Origin: Caldifarciminota bacterium
GTDB lineage: Bacteria > Hydrothermota > Tepidihabitantia > SM23-42
DNA: 51,457 bases
Assembly (NCBI GenBank): GCA_027026255.1
Contig: JALVOT010000001.1
Span: forward strand, 1-51,457
Reading direction: 5' to 3'
This document shows positions 10,501 through 20,872 of this stretch, piece by piece; position 1 is the first letter of the stretch; the number at the start of each line of letters is the position of its first letter. The position numbers and the translations under genes were made by a program. The notes beneath the pieces were generated by a model. That model searched no databases. It worked only from the letters and a program-made list of their open reading frames with translations, and was not told where the DNA came from.

Positions 10501-11759
10501 TCCTTTTCTCTTTTAATACGGGCACCAAGTTTGCGCAGTTTAACCTCAAATTTCTCATAACCTCGATCAAGATGATATATCCTGCGCACCACGGTCTTTC
10601 CCCTGGCGGCCAGACCGGCAAGCACCAATGCAGCCGATGCCCTTAAATCCGATGCCATAACATAAGCACCGGATAATCTTCCCACTCCGTTTATCACTGC
10701 GGTATCACCTTCAATTGTAATCTCTGCACCCATCCGCATCAATTCAACCGCCTGCATAAAACGATTCTCGAATATCGTCTCTTTGATTGTGCTCGTCCCC
10801 GGCACGATTGAAAGTAAAGCCATAAACTGTGCCTGCATATCTGTAGGAAAACCCGGATATGGAGCAACGAAGATATTTGTCGCATGTTTTTCTCCGCTTC
10901 CATCAATAATCAATGTATTATTCAATGCCTCTATACGAACACCAATCTCCTGGAACTTGTCAATAACACTGCTGAGATGTTCAGGCACACAATGCGCAAT
11001 CTTAATTTTGCCTCTGGTCATCGCCGCCGCGACCGCAAATGTTCCGGTCTCAATCCTATCCGGAATTATCCGATAACTACCTGTACCCAGAGTTTTCCCG
11101 CCTTTTATAACAATTGTATGCGTGCCCTGTCCAGAAATCTCCGCCCCCAAAAAATTTAAAAAATTTGCCACATCAATAACTTCAGGTTCACACGCTGCTG
11201 AGGTAATTTCGGTCGTCCCCCTGGCAGCAGTAGCAGCAATCATTACATTTATGGTCGCACCTACTGATGTCCCTTTTGGTCCCTGCAAATCAATCTTGGC
11301 ACCGTGCAGTCTGCGTCCCCGGGCATTTATATATCCACCCTCAATTTCAATCTTAGTGCCCAATGCCCGCAGTCCTTTAATATGCAGATCAATCGGTCTG
11401 GGTCCGATTGCACAACCACCGGGCAAGGAAACCCTTGCCCTACCGGCCCGGGCAATCAATGCACCAAGCACATAATAAGACGCCCTCATTTTTCTTACAA
11501 TATCATACGGCGCCTCTATCTGCCTTAATTGCCCTGTATGAATCTGTAATCTATTTTTTTTGAAACTTAAACTTGCCCCTATGGTTTTAACAAGCTGCAG
11601 CATAGTTGTAACATCATTAAGACAGGGTATATTTTCGAGTATCAAAGGTTTATCAGTCAAGAGAGAACCGGCGATAATCGGCAATGCAGAATTTTTAGCG
11701 CCGGAAATCCTCACCTCACCATTAAGCCTCTTACCGCCCTCAATCACAAATTTCTCCAT
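10497..11759 (-). CDS. murA: UDP-N-acetylglucosamine 1-carboxyvinyltransferase (420 aa)
   Basis: The first committed step of peptidoglycan synthesis, transferring enolpyruvate from PEP to UDP-GlcNAc in the cytoplasm. The SGAKNSALP motif (K22, N23) and PGGCAIGPRPIDLH loop are present. C116 is the fosfomycin-target Cys, so the enzyme is predicted to be of the drug-sensitive type. The length is normal. The start codon lies only five bases beyond the -10 box and no ribosome-binding site is present, so the mRNA is predicted leaderless. It heads the murA-ispG-amidotransferase-peptidase-xerD operon. Confidence 0.96.
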   Translation of the reverse strand: MEKFVIEGGKRLNGEVRISGAKNSALPIIAGSLLTDKPLILENIPCLNDVTTMLQLVKTIGASLSFKKNRLQIHTGQLRQIEAPYDIVRKMRASYYVLGALIARAGRARVSLPGGCAIGPRPIDLHIKGLRALGTKIEIEGGYINARGRRLHGAKIDLQGPKGTSVGATINVMIAATAARGTTEITSAACEPEVIDVANFLNFLGAEISGQGTHTIVIKGGKTLGTGSYRIIPDRIETGTFAVAAAMTRGKIKIAHCVPEHLSSVIDKFQEIGVRIEALNNTLIIDGSGEKHATNIFVAPYPGFPTDMQAQFMALLSIVPGTSTIKETIFENRFMQAVELMRMGAEITIEGDTAVINGVGRLSGAYVMASDLRASAALVLAGLAARGKTVVRRIYHLDRGYEKFEVKLRKLGARIKREKE

Positions 11760-11764
11760 AAAGA

Positions 11765-11792
11765 ATTATAATAAAATAATAATCAATGTCAA
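11765..11792 (-). promoter_or_regulatory. murA promoter, leaderless arrangement
   Basis: TTGACA (11792-11787) and TATAAT (11770-11765), 16 bp apart. Only five bases (TCTTT) separate the -10 box from the ATG, so transcription should start at or within a few bases of the start codon. Confidence 0.8.
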
Positions 11793-11833
11793 TGCGACAA
11801 AATATTTATCGTCTTTTAAAAAATTTATACTTT

Positions 11834-13471
11834 TTATATGCGGCCAAATCTGTGCCCAAGCTCATCAAGGGTGAACTTCAGGATAATTGGTCGGCCGTGC
11901 GGACAGGTATATGGATTTTCACAGGCGAATAATTGGTCAATCAAATTCATCATCTCTAAAGGTTTAAGTTTCTGACCGGCCTTTATCGCCCCTTTACAGG
12001 CGACAACCTTTGCGATCTCCGCCTTCTCCTTTATTAAATTTCCCAGACCATCAAGTTCCCTGAAGATATCCACAATCTCCTGTCGGTTAACCTGGAAATC
12101 TCCCGGCAAGGCATCAATCACAATTGTGCGCGAAGAAAATTCCTTAAAATCAAGTCCCAGCTCTTTTAAAAATTTCCTGGTCTTTTTATAAACCCGATAC
12201 TCTTCAAGAGAAAGTTCTAAGGTTATAGGAAATAACAACCTCTGAGACTGTCCCTTTCCCTTCATTATCGCCTCATACAAAATCCTTTCATGGGCGACAT
12301 GCTGGTCAATAATAACAAAACCGGATTTTGTCTGGGCAAAGATATATGTATTATGAAGTTGCCAGAATTCTGAAGCATCATCAAATGAACGGACAGGTTG
12401 TGATATCTGGTTGGAAATCATTGATTCCTGAATAAACCCCCTGCTTTTTTCAGCAAAATCTGAAGTCACAAATTCAACCGGAGATTCAGAAACTTTAATG
12501 GAATGACGGGTGAATTTTTTCTTTAATATCTGCCCCAACAAATCCATAATATATCGCTCGTCCTTAAATTTAATCTCTTCCTTGGCCGGATGAATATTAA
12601 CATCAATAAACTCCGGCGGCACAGTAATACAAATAAAGAAAGAGGGAGATACCATGGGATTATCAAAGGCATCCCGAATCGTCCGGAATATTCGCGGATA
12701 ACGCACCGGCCGTGAATTCACATAGATAAATTTAAGTTTACTCTTCTCAAAAAAGCCCGGTTCTGAGATAAAACCAGAAATCTTTATCGAACCGACAGTT
12801 TCAGTAAAATCTATAAGATGTTCAACAAGGGAACGGGGAAATATCTGTCTTATCCTTTTTTTATAATCATCCGTTGCCGATGTATTAATCAATACACGAC
12901 TCCGGGATGAGAGATGAAAATTAATCATTGGATTTATGAGGACATAAGATTTTACAGTATCCGCAATCAAACGAAGTTCCCATTCATCAGATTTTAAGAA
13001 CTTTAACCGTGCCGGGAGATTGTAGAATAAATTCATAACCTTTATGCGTGTCCCCCTTGGTCTCTGGGATTCAAAAATACCGATGACCCTGCCGGCGTCC
13101 ACCTCAAGTCTGGTTCCTATCTCTCCATCACTGGTCTCAAGTTCAAACCGAGACACCGAAGCAATACTGGCTAATGCCTCACCTCTGAATCCCAGGGTCT
13201 TGATCCTCTCAATATCATCAATCCCCTCAATCTTACTGGTTGTATACCTCTCGACCGAAAGCACTGCATCTTCCCGGTTCATCCCGATTCCATCATCATT
13301 AACCAGAATCTTTGTCTTCCCGCCATTTGTAATTTCAATCTCAATCCTCTTAGCCCGAGCATCGATAGAGTTCTCAATCAGTTCCTTCACCACTGAGACC
13401 GGCCTCAGGATAACCTCACCCGCTGCAATCTTGTCCCTGACCTCGGAGGATAATCTTTTAACTCGTGCCAT
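11834..13471 (-). CDS. mutL: DNA mismatch repair protein MutL, endonuclease type (545 aa)
   Basis: A mismatch-repair mediator with an N-terminal GHKL ATPase: ENSIDA with N34, NDDGIGM with D60 and GFRGEAL. The C-terminal half carries the metal-binding nuclease motifs: DQHVAHERILYE at 389-400 (fits DQHA-x2-E-x4-E with Val for Ala), ACKGAIKAG near 491-499 and CPHGRP at 523-528. It should therefore nick DNA, as in bacteria without MutH. The length is somewhat short because the linker is compact. The start ATG lies five bases after its -10 box with no Shine-Dalgarno site. Confidence 0.95.
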   Translation of the reverse strand: MARVKRLSSEVRDKIAAGEVILRPVSVVKELIENSIDARAKRIEIEITNGGKTKILVNDDGIGMNREDAVLSVERYTTSKIEGIDDIERIKTLGFRGEALASIASVSRFELETSDGEIGTRLEVDAGRVIGIFESQRPRGTRIKVMNLFYNLPARLKFLKSDEWELRLIADTVKSYVLINPMINFHLSSRSRVLINTSATDDYKKRIRQIFPRSLVEHLIDFTETVGSIKISGFISEPGFFEKSKLKFIYVNSRPVRYPRIFRTIRDAFDNPMVSPSFFICITVPPEFIDVNIHPAKEEIKFKDERYIMDLLGQILKKKFTRHSIKVSESPVEFVTSDFAEKSRGFIQESMISNQISQPVRSFDDASEFWQLHNTYIFAQTKSGFVIIDQHVAHERILYEAIMKGKGQSQRLLFPITLELSLEEYRVYKKTRKFLKELGLDFKEFSSRTIVIDALPGDFQVNRQEIVDIFRELDGLGNLIKEKAEIAKVVACKGAIKAGQKLKPLEMMNLIDQLFACENPYTCPHGRPIILKFTLDELGHRFGRI

Positions 13472-13476
13472 AAACT

Positions 13477-13504
13477 ATTCTATTGAACATTTATGCAAAG
13501 TCAA
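13477..13504 (-). promoter_or_regulatory. mutL promoter, leaderless arrangement
   Basis: TTGACT (13504-13499) and TAGAAT (13482-13477) on the minus strand with a 16-bp spacer. AGTTT then leads directly into the ATG of mutL. Confidence 0.75.
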
Positions 13505-13575
13505 GCAAGTTCGGGAAAACAAATTCCTCAATTTTTATAAAATTCGAGAAGGGTGCGAATCTGACCGTTCTAAAA

Positions 13576-16500
13576 CTATCTTATCTTTACAATCTTACGA
13601 ATCAAACAATGACTGTTGAGCTCAAACCGAGCAAAATATACACCACTGGGAACCTGCCTCTCCTGATTATCATCGCCGTGCCAGACCATACTAACGAGCC
13701 CGGATTTTGCCGGTTGATTAATGGACTTAACCAACCTACCCGCCGCATCATAGATATTGACGACAACCTTTTTGTTCTGGCCGCCTAAAGAGCCGGGCAA
13801 AATATTCAGCTCAATTGATATATTTTTATTGAATGGATTGGGAAACACACGCATCCCATATGCAGCAGTCGGCCGCCGGTTTTTCTTTTCCAGTAATTTA
13901 TAATATCCGGACTTATAACAACCCGAATTGTAAGGATCATAATGAAATTTAGGCCAGGCTGCACTATCAGAACCAAGCCGAAATAAATGAATATACATAT
14001 CAAAACATCCGACCCCGAGTTCTAACCGGCCATCAAGATTTATATCATAGGCAAAGGGAGCGGCATTAATCCGGTTGCCGAGTTTTATAGGAAATCCAGG
14101 CACCCTGGTGCCATTGTCCTTAATTCCATTCAGGTTCCATTCAGTGCTACCCGCAAGGATGTCCAATCTTCCATCTCCATCAGCATCCACAATAATCGGC
14201 TGATAGGCATCAAAGCCATAAACAGGAAATCCCGGTACTGCATTTCCCGAGGAATCGAGCACAACAATCCCGGCATCAAGGCCGCTATTGTATCCAAAAA
14301 TGACCTCAGCCTTTCCATCATTATCAAAATCAGCGAATAACGGGCAAACCTCATGATAATCGGCAATCACCGGATAGGACCAGACTAAATTTCCATTGGC
14401 ATCAATAAGATTCAAGTTTAATGACGGATTTCCACTATAAATGCAGGCTTCAAGATTTCCATCTCCAAGCACATCCCCAATCACAACTCCATTCTCAAGG
14501 TTTAACTTGATTGCGACAGGAAATGGTGAAAGATATTGACCATCACTATTCCAGACAAAGAACGAATCACTCTTACTACCTCCACCACATAGAATCTCCA
14601 GTTTTCCATCCTGATTAATGTCGCCGACTGCCGGGGTTCCTCGTATACTACCATAGAGTTGTTTTAAAAGACCTGATGAACTGTAAAGTCCTGAACCATC
14701 GGCCCTAAATGCATAAAGACCGGCCGGATTATTACTCGCAATAAAAATCTCTAATTTCCCATCGCCATCGATATCCGCAAGCACCGGTGAAGATAAACAG
14801 GCGCCGTTAACACTCCTCGGCCAGCCCGGCAGAACCTCCACGCCTTTAGTCCTTGAATTATATGTAATTACATAGAGATTATCAGAACTCCGCAATACAC
14901 CAAAAGCAATATCGACTAATCCGTCTCCATTCACATCACCTACTGCCGGTGATGACCAGATTGGTCTATCACCGCTGTAAAAGAACCTTCCATCATCATT
15001 TAAGACCGGTGTGCCGTCATAGTGCCAGGCGTATATCCATCCATCAAAAGCACCAACAACAATCTCCAGACCGGAATAATAGGGATCAATATCACCAAAA
15101 TTGGGTGAAGAAAAATCATAATCATAAAGCGCTCTGGGCCAGCCTGGAACATAAGAAGGATTCATCCGGGCAAGTATTGTATCCGAAGGCAGCCCCTGAT
15201 TCATCAAGGAATCAAATGGAATTACATAATAATAGTAATCAATCCCGGGTTCAACATTTAAATCTTCAAAATAGGCAACCGAATCGAGATAACCGCTTAC
15301 ACGCTGATATGGTCCACCAATATCTGTAGCACGAAATACCCGATAGCCGACTATATCTGGTGCACCTGCCCATCTTAACAACAGACGGTCCTTTCTACCC
15401 TCAGCAATCAGGGAGTCCACCCGGAAACCTCCACCTCTAATTATGTTTCTGTTTATCACTTCACGTCCGTTATGGTAGACACGATAATTATAATAGAATG
15501 AAGACCGGCCTTTGTTCAGACGGATTCGAAAGGAATCCGGGGCTGATGAAATATATGCATTAGGGTTTATTGCCGGATAGACGACAATACTATCCAGCAC
15601 TGTAACCGAATCCGAACTAATCCGTGCATAGACCGAATCCGCACGACAATGGCCAATATTCTCTAACCAGGGAAGGATTACAATAGTATCTCCCTTATCA
15701 TAATAAAGCTGACGATGATGTAAAAGAACCGGCGCCAGACCGACAATCTGAAAACTGTCGATAATCAAACCGCCTCCATAATTGATTTGCAATTCAAAAT
15801 TGAAAGAATGCTCATCCTCCATACTATCAGATATGTGAAATCGGTATGGGGTAATATTCTCAGCGGAAGAATTTTGTGGAATATCCGGTAATGAACTTGT
15901 GTCATTAATCACCGTCAGCAGACTATCTGAACTGATAATCTTACTGGTTATACCAGTCGCACTGCCAGCCCCATTGTTTTTTAATGATACATACAAAAAG
16001 ATATCCTCCCCGGGATTAATAACACCGTTAGAATTCTGGGGTGTATCTACAACTGTGTAATAATTATAGGCGAGAAACGGCTGGGCAGGACCTACATAGA
16101 TTGAATCGATATATGGAACATAGCCTTTACTACTAACAAGAAACTTTAGAAAACCCTCAGATTTTGTCTTGACCGGATAGACTAAGGCTCCCTGTTGACC
16201 GCTTGCCCTTATGAATATCTCATTCTCTTTATAAAACTGGATTTCAAACTGCGCGACTGAATTCTGATCAGTATAAATCTTAACCGTATCAATACCAACC
16301 CTTATCGTCTCCGGTGCTATAGTAACCTGCAGTGAACCGACTGGATTATCCTTCCAGATAACAAGACTGGGATCACCCTCAAGCATCAAAGAATATTGAT
16401 ACAAACGATGCCAGCCATCATATCGGGCGTTAGGGATATATGGAATTTTGGTAAATTCCAATCCCTCACTCAAGGTAAACTGCTCTTCAGTAAAAAGGGT

Positions 16501-18123
16501 ATCAAGGAAATGCTGCATAATATGTTTATGGATTCCTCCCTGACTGGTAGTGGTTGGTCCTACATATGCCATACCACCACCTTCAGGATTCAATACCCAA
16601 TGTTCACTCATACAATCCGATTGATAAGGATTTGTATAACAGGTGACAACAAACAAAAGTCCCGAATATAAGGGGCCATTCATCAGCGTATCATAGAAAT
16701 AATTCGTAATAAATTTTCTTGGTGGAATAAATTTCCAGCACATCCTATTAACATCTCCATGACCAATCCCCACCACAATATTAAATCCCGTATTCAAAGA
16801 ATCATAAAATTTCTCAGGGGACAAATTATTAAGGGTTTCATCAAGATAAGATTTGCTGAAGAACGATGGTAGTTTTTCAGAAATCTGACGTGCCCAGTAT
16901 AGCCCGGGTTGATTATAATCCAGATTTGAACTGAAAAAAAGCGCCTTGCGCTGATACCTGAGATTTTTCGGAAACAGATAACTAAAAAGTTTATTGTAAT
17001 AATTAAAAACATCGGTGGAAGAACGGGTTGATATTCTACCGACAAAAACATCGGGATAAAGGTCTACAGAATCCTGAACTTCACCGAATTTATCATCACC
17101 GTCAAAATTCCAGTTGCCGTCAAGACAGGCAAAATAGAGGTCAGTCGCCACGGGCAGCCAGAGTCCGGTATAAAACAGGGAGCGGTTCATCCAGACATAG
17201 CGTGTAGGAACCTCAGGCGTATCAGCACCCAATAAGACAAAATATGTCCCCCAGTTCTCCATCGCATCACGGATAAAATTTCTCACCCGTTCTGCATCAT
17301 CAATTCCAGAATAATGCTGGCGAATCCAGTCCATCGTTTTAACAACATTATTAAATCCATACAACTTCTTCAGGCGTGCCAGTTTTTCATAAGCCGATTG
17401 CTGTTCATCATTAGTAATAATTAAAAGATCAACCGGTGGTCCTGATGGGGACGGTAAATCAGTTGCTATAAAATCATCCGCATTGTCTTGAAGATAGTAT
17501 CGCGGGGCGAATTGTGGATTATCAATGGCTTCTTTATTTATTACAAGTTTCTCTAAAAAATTTTTAAAGAGACGGCTGGCTAATCTCGTCTGTCGGCGGG
17601 GACTGTATCCAGAGCGGGATGAAGATTTTGTCTTTACCAAAACCTTCAATTTCTTTAACAGATAAATCTTTTTCTGAGCCGGGATATAACGAAATGGACA
17701 AACAACCAACTGCAAAATATGATAACCACGGAGATTGCCCGTACTATATGTAATAACTGGCTGGGACGGCATCGGTGTATGAGAATTATAAACTTTTGAA
17801 TCAGGACCAACAAAATTATGGGGCTGGTCTAAAGGAACATCCGGTTGTTTGGGGAAAAGAACAAATTCATCAAAGAGAAATCGCCATTCCTGGTTCAGTA
17901 CTGAAACCCCACTGACCTGAGAATTTAATGGTATAAGATAATTAAATGTATAAACAGGCATCTCCGGTGCCCCGACATCAGCGCCGGGTAAATCCTGTCC
18001 TGTTAAATAGATATGTTTATAACCGTCTTTTTCTTCAATTCTATAATTTAGTTGATTAACCGGTAAATCAAGGACAATCTCTTTAGACATCCCGAAAAGT
18101 GCGCAGAGTAATAACACCAACAT
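13576..18123 (-). CDS. C25 (gingipain-like) exported peptidase with FG-GAP repeats and sorting domain (1515 aa)
   Basis: A very large predicted cell-surface or secreted cysteine peptidase. A signal peptide occupies the first about 12 residues. The C25 catalytic domain spans about 230-620, with His in GIGHGD (H455) and Cys in VVTCYTNPY (C495). Beta-sandwich domains follow (about 630-920), then a fibronectin-like segment. Next come several FG-GAP/VCBS-type Ca-binding repeats (GDVNGDGLVDI, ADIDGDGKLEI, GDINQDGKLEI, DADGDGRLDI). The C-terminal domain (RVFPNPFNKN... SGVYFARFE... KIVKIR) resembles type IX secretion sorting domains. It is monocistronic with a leaderless-type promoter. The secretion route is inferred. 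Confidence 0.9.
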   Translation of the reverse strand: MLVLLLCALFGMSKEIVLDLPVNQLNYRIEEKDGYKHIYLTGQDLPGADVGAPEMPVYTFNYLIPLNSQVSGVSVLNQEWRFLFDEFVLFPKQPDVPLDQPHNFVGPDSKVYNSHTPMPSQPVITYSTGNLRGYHILQLVVCPFRYIPAQKKIYLLKKLKVLVKTKSSSRSGYSPRRQTRLASRLFKNFLEKLVINKEAIDNPQFAPRYYLQDNADDFIATDLPSPSGPPVDLLIITNDEQQSAYEKLARLKKLYGFNNVVKTMDWIRQHYSGIDDAERVRNFIRDAMENWGTYFVLLGADTPEVPTRYVWMNRSLFYTGLWLPVATDLYFACLDGNWNFDGDDKFGEVQDSVDLYPDVFVGRISTRSSTDVFNYYNKLFSYLFPKNLRYQRKALFFSSNLDYNQPGLYWARQISEKLPSFFSKSYLDETLNNLSPEKFYDSLNTGFNIVVGIGHGDVNRMCWKFIPPRKFITNYFYDTLMNGPLYSGLLFVVTCYTNPYQSDCMSEHWVLNPEGGGMAYVGPTTTSQGGIHKHIMQHFLDTLFTEEQFTLSEGLEFTKIPYIPNARYDGWHRLYQYSLMLEGDPSLVIWKDNPVGSLQVTIAPETIRVGIDTVKIYTDQNSVAQFEIQFYKENEIFIRASGQQGALVYPVKTKSEGFLKFLVSSKGYVPYIDSIYVGPAQPFLAYNYYTVVDTPQNSNGVINPGEDIFLYVSLKNNGAGSATGITSKIISSDSLLTVINDTSSLPDIPQNSSAENITPYRFHISDSMEDEHSFNFELQINYGGGLIIDSFQIVGLAPVLLHHRQLYYDKGDTIVILPWLENIGHCRADSVYARISSDSVTVLDSIVVYPAINPNAYISSAPDSFRIRLNKGRSSFYYNYRVYHNGREVINRNIIRGGGFRVDSLIAEGRKDRLLLRWAGAPDIVGYRVFRATDIGGPYQRVSGYLDSVAYFEDLNVEPGIDYYYYVIPFDSLMNQGLPSDTILARMNPSYVPGWPRALYDYDFSSPNFGDIDPYYSGLEIVVGAFDGWIYAWHYDGTPVLNDDGRFFYSGDRPIWSSPAVGDVNGDGLVDIAFGVLRSSDNLYVITYNSRTKGVEVLPGWPRSVNGACLSSPVLADIDGDGKLEIFIASNNPAGLYAFRADGSGLYSSSGLLKQLYGSIRGTPAVGDINQDGKLEILCGGGSKSDSFFVWNSDGQYLSPFPVAIKLNLENGVVIGDVLGDGNLEACIYSGNPSLNLNLIDANGNLVWSYPVIADYHEVCPLFADFDNDGKAEVIFGYNSGLDAGIVVLDSSGNAVPGFPVYGFDAYQPIIVDADGDGRLDILAGSTEWNLNGIKDNGTRVPGFPIKLGNRINAAPFAYDINLDGRLELGVGCFDMYIHLFRLGSDSAAWPKFHYDPYNSGCYKSGYYKLLEKKNRRPTAAYGMRVFPNPFNKNISIELNILPGSLGGQNKKVVVNIYDAAGRLVKSINQPAKSGLVSMVWHGDDNQERQVPSGVYFARFELNSHCLIRKIVKIR

Positions 18124-18131
18124 AGCTATTT

Positions 18132-18159
18132 ATTATAACCAACTATTCAAAATTGTCAA
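18132..18159 (-). promoter_or_regulatory. C25 peptidase promoter, leaderless arrangement
   Basis: TTGACA (18159-18154) and TATAAT (18137-18132), 16 bp apart, both perfect consensus. Eight bases (AAATAGCT) then precede the ATG and there is no Shine-Dalgarno site. Confidence 0.8.
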
Positions 18160-18197
18160 GGCGTCGTTGTAAACGGAATTTCAGAAATATCTTCTAC

Positions 18198-19652
18198 TCA
18201 GTGTCTGAAATGTCTTATATGGGTAAAGACCATCGCCATATCATACTCATTGCAGGCATCAATGACCTCCTGGTCCCTTTTTGAACCACCCGGTTGAATC
18301 ACCGCGGTTACCCCGGCCTCAGCCGCCTTATCAATTCCATCCCGGAATGGGAAGAATGCATCTGATGCCATAACAATACTATCATTATCATTCCGGGGAA
18401 CTGAATGGGCTGCAGCAAATTCAACCGCACCGACCCTTGAGGTCTGACCGGCTCCGATCCCTATGGTCCTGCCCCTGACTGCAAAAACAACAGAATTTGA
18501 TTTTGTCCATTTCACCACCTTCCAAGCAAACTTCAGCGCCTCGGTTTCATAATCATTTGGTTTACGCTTGGTGACAATCTCCCATTCCTTAAAATCAACC
18601 TTATCACTTTCCTGAACCAGAATTCCACTGAAGACCGGTCGATAGACCAGAGGTTGTATCAGTTCCGGGGAAACTTTTACCAGCCTTAAATTCTTCTTTT
18701 TCTTTAAAATCTCCAAGGATTTTTCTTCAAAATATGGAGCAATCACCACCTCGAAAAAATGTTTACGAATCAACTCTGCAGTTTCCGGTTCAAGTTTTCG
18801 GTTCAATCCAACAATCCCGCCAAATGCAGATAATGAATCTGCCGTATAGGCACGTTCAAATGCCTCAGCCTGGGTATCGCCCAGGGCAACACCACAGGGG
18901 GTTTGATGTTTTACGACTGCACAGGCGATATCATCCTTAAACTCATTTGCCGCACAAAATGCCACTTCAGCATCAAGAATATTATTATAGGAAATTTGTT
19001 TTCCACCCAGTATCTTAAAACCATTATGATATATGGGGTTTAAATAAAATGCCGCACCCTGATGTGGGTTTTCACCATATCGCATAGCTAAAAACTTCTC
19101 CGCACCGGTGGAAAAAAATTCTTTATCAGGTAACGGCGGAGAAAAATAGTCGGCAATCACACAATCATACCAGGCGATATAATCAAATGCCTTCCTTGCC
19201 AGGTCAAGCCGATAATCCTCATTCAGGTTGTCATTATTTAATGTCTCAATAAAATCATTGTATTGTGAAGGAGAATACAAGACTGCTACCTTTTTATAAT
19301 TTTTTGCAGCGGCGCGAATTAATGTTACACCTCCGATATCAATAAACTCCACCATCTCATCAATACTTTTTTCTTTTTGTTCATAAAAAGGATAGAGATT
19401 ACAGACAACCAGACCAATCTCTCCGGTCTCAAGGATCTCTCTGGCGACACGCTGGCTCAGTGTCTTCACCCTTTCACTCTCTGTACCGCCGGTATATTCA
19501 GAAATTTTAATGACTTCGATACCATTTTCCGATAACAATTTCTGGGTTCCCGCGGTCGCAATTATTTCAAAATTTGCATTAATTAATGCCCGGGCTAAGT
19601 CGATAATCCCATCTTTGTTTGCCACAGAAATCAATGCCTTTTTATTAATCAT
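18198..19652 (-). CDS. purH: Bifunctional AICAR transformylase/IMP cyclohydrolase (484 aa)
   Basis: Carries out the last two steps of IMP synthesis. The N-terminal IMP cyclohydrolase part retains NLYPF and IDIGGVTLIRAAAKN. The C-terminal transformylase part has RYGENPHQGAAFY and the VKHQTPCG Lys-His motif, and ends in FRH. The protein is shorter than usual (about 510-530) because about 13 residues are missing between RVKTL and NLYPF, and the common TLHPKxHGGIL stretch reads TLSQRVAREIL. Compact forms of PurH are known in thermophiles such as Thermotoga. It starts 10 bases after apgM and lacks a clear ribosome-binding site. Confidence 0.93.
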   Translation of the reverse strand: MINKKALISVANKDGIIDLARALINANFEIIATAGTQKLLSENGIEVIKISEYTGGTESERVKTLSQRVAREILETGEIGLVVCNLYPFYEQKEKSIDEMVEFIDIGGVTLIRAAAKNYKKVAVLYSPSQYNDFIETLNNDNLNEDYRLDLARKAFDYIAWYDCVIADYFSPPLPDKEFFSTGAEKFLAMRYGENPHQGAAFYLNPIYHNGFKILGGKQISYNNILDAEVAFCAANEFKDDIACAVVKHQTPCGVALGDTQAEAFERAYTADSLSAFGGIVGLNRKLEPETAELIRKHFFEVVIAPYFEEKSLEILKKKKNLRLVKVSPELIQPLVYRPVFSGILVQESDKVDFKEWEIVTKRKPNDYETEALKFAWKVVKWTKSNSVVFAVRGRTIGIGAGQTSRVGAVEFAAAHSVPRNDNDSIVMASDAFFPFRDGIDKAAEAGVTAVIQPGGSKRDQEVIDACNEYDMAMVFTHIRHFRH

Positions 19653-19662
19653 TGTTTATATT

Positions 19663-20865
19663 TTATGCGCCAAATTTTTTCAGTTTCAAGGAATGTGCCA
19701 GAAGCAGAGGTATCACATCCAGCGCCCTCATCGTCCCCAGGCTTCCCGCAGCACAATTCCTTTCTGTAAATCTCTTTTTATCCGGAAAGATAAATTTTGA
19801 ATACAGCAAGAAAGGATTCAGATGCCAGGAATGAGAGTGCAGTAAAGCAGGAGTTGAATGGTCTGCAGTAATACATAAAACATCCGGTTTCAACTTAACG
19901 ATATCAGGCAAATTCTTATCAAACTCCTCAATACAGTTGACCTTTAAAACCTGATCACCATCCTCACCCGCCTTATCTGTGCCTTTTATATGAAAAAAGA
20001 AAAAATTATAATTTACATAGTTTTCTTTTAATGTCTTTATCTCATCGGAAATCCTCTCGCCGGTCTTCAGAACATCCATACCTACCAGTTTTGCAATACC
20101 GCGATACATTGGATAAGTTGCAATCGCAGCCGGGTTCAAACCGTAGCGTTCAGACATCGGTTCCAGTTCAGGATTCTTTGCATAACCACGCATCAAAACA
20201 TAATTTGCCGCTGGTTCGTCACGCAATATCTCAGCCGCCTTTTCAATAAAATCATTTATTACCCGGGCACTCATCTTTGCCTTTTTATCCTTTGGTTTCG
20301 CCTCAACGGGCCGCTGGTTTTCTTTCTGGGGATCGGCATCGGTTAATCGGTCAGAAAGTCCCCGACCTTTAAATTTTACCACGAAACGATGTTCCTTTGC
20401 CGGCCGAACAACAACTTCAATCTCCCGAATCTTCTTTATCGCCCGTTGCAATTTATTGCATAACCGGGAACATTCCTCAGTAGAAATCCTTCCTGCCCTG
20501 CGATCAACAATAACACCATTTTTGATTGTTGCAAAATTCGCCCTCACGCCAAGTTCATCCTTACCAACATCAAGTCCAATACCCAGTGCCTCAAGCACAC
20601 CCCTACCGATCCGATTCTCTATCGGGTCATAACCGAAGAGGGCAAGATGTGAGGGTCCACTTCCCGGTGTTATACCCGGAGCAATAGGAATCGTCTTTCC
20701 CAGACTACTCATTTTTGCCAGACGGTCGAGATTCGGCGTTCGCGCCATCTCTAAAGCAGTCTTATCCGGATTGGGCAAATCACCAAGACCATCAAGAACG
20801 ATAAGAATTATCTTTTTTTCATTTTTGACAAGTAAATCCTTTAAGTAATTAATCTGTTCCTTCAT
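19663..20865 (-). CDS. apgM: Cofactor-independent phosphoglycerate mutase, archaeal type (400 aa)
   Basis: Interconverts 2- and 3-phosphoglycerate in glycolysis and gluconeogenesis. It belongs to the alkaline-phosphatase superfamily. Visible motifs are IVLDGLGD at the N-terminus, the [16 protein letters not shown] loop around the predicted nucleophile Ser, and ITADHSTP near the C-terminus (metal ligands). The archaeal (ApgM) type of about 400 residues is clear and differs from the 510-residue GpmI. I start at the ATG at 20865 ([10 protein letters not shown]) rather than the ATG four codons upstream, because the -10 box TATGAT overlaps that upstream codon. It is followed by purH. Confidence 0.9.
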   Translation of the reverse strand: MKEQINYLKDLLVKNEKKIILIVLDGLGDLPNPDKTALEMARTPNLDRLAKMSSLGKTIPIAPGITPGSGPSHLALFGYDPIENRIGRGVLEALGIGLDVGKDELGVRANFATIKNGVIVDRRAGRISTEECSRLCNKLQRAIKKIREIEVVVRPAKEHRFVVKFKGRGLSDRLTDADPQKENQRPVEAKPKDKKAKMSARVINDFIEKAAEILRDEPAANYVLMRGYAKNPELEPMSERYGLNPAAIATYPMYRGIAKLVGMDVLKTGERISDEIKTLKENYVNYNFFFFHIKGTDKAGEDGDQVLKVNCIEEFDKNLPDIVKLKPDVLCITADHSTPALLHSHSWHLNPFLLYSKFIFPDKKRFTERNCAAGSLGTMRALDVIPLLLAHSLKLKKFGA

Positions 20866-20872
20866 CGTTGAT

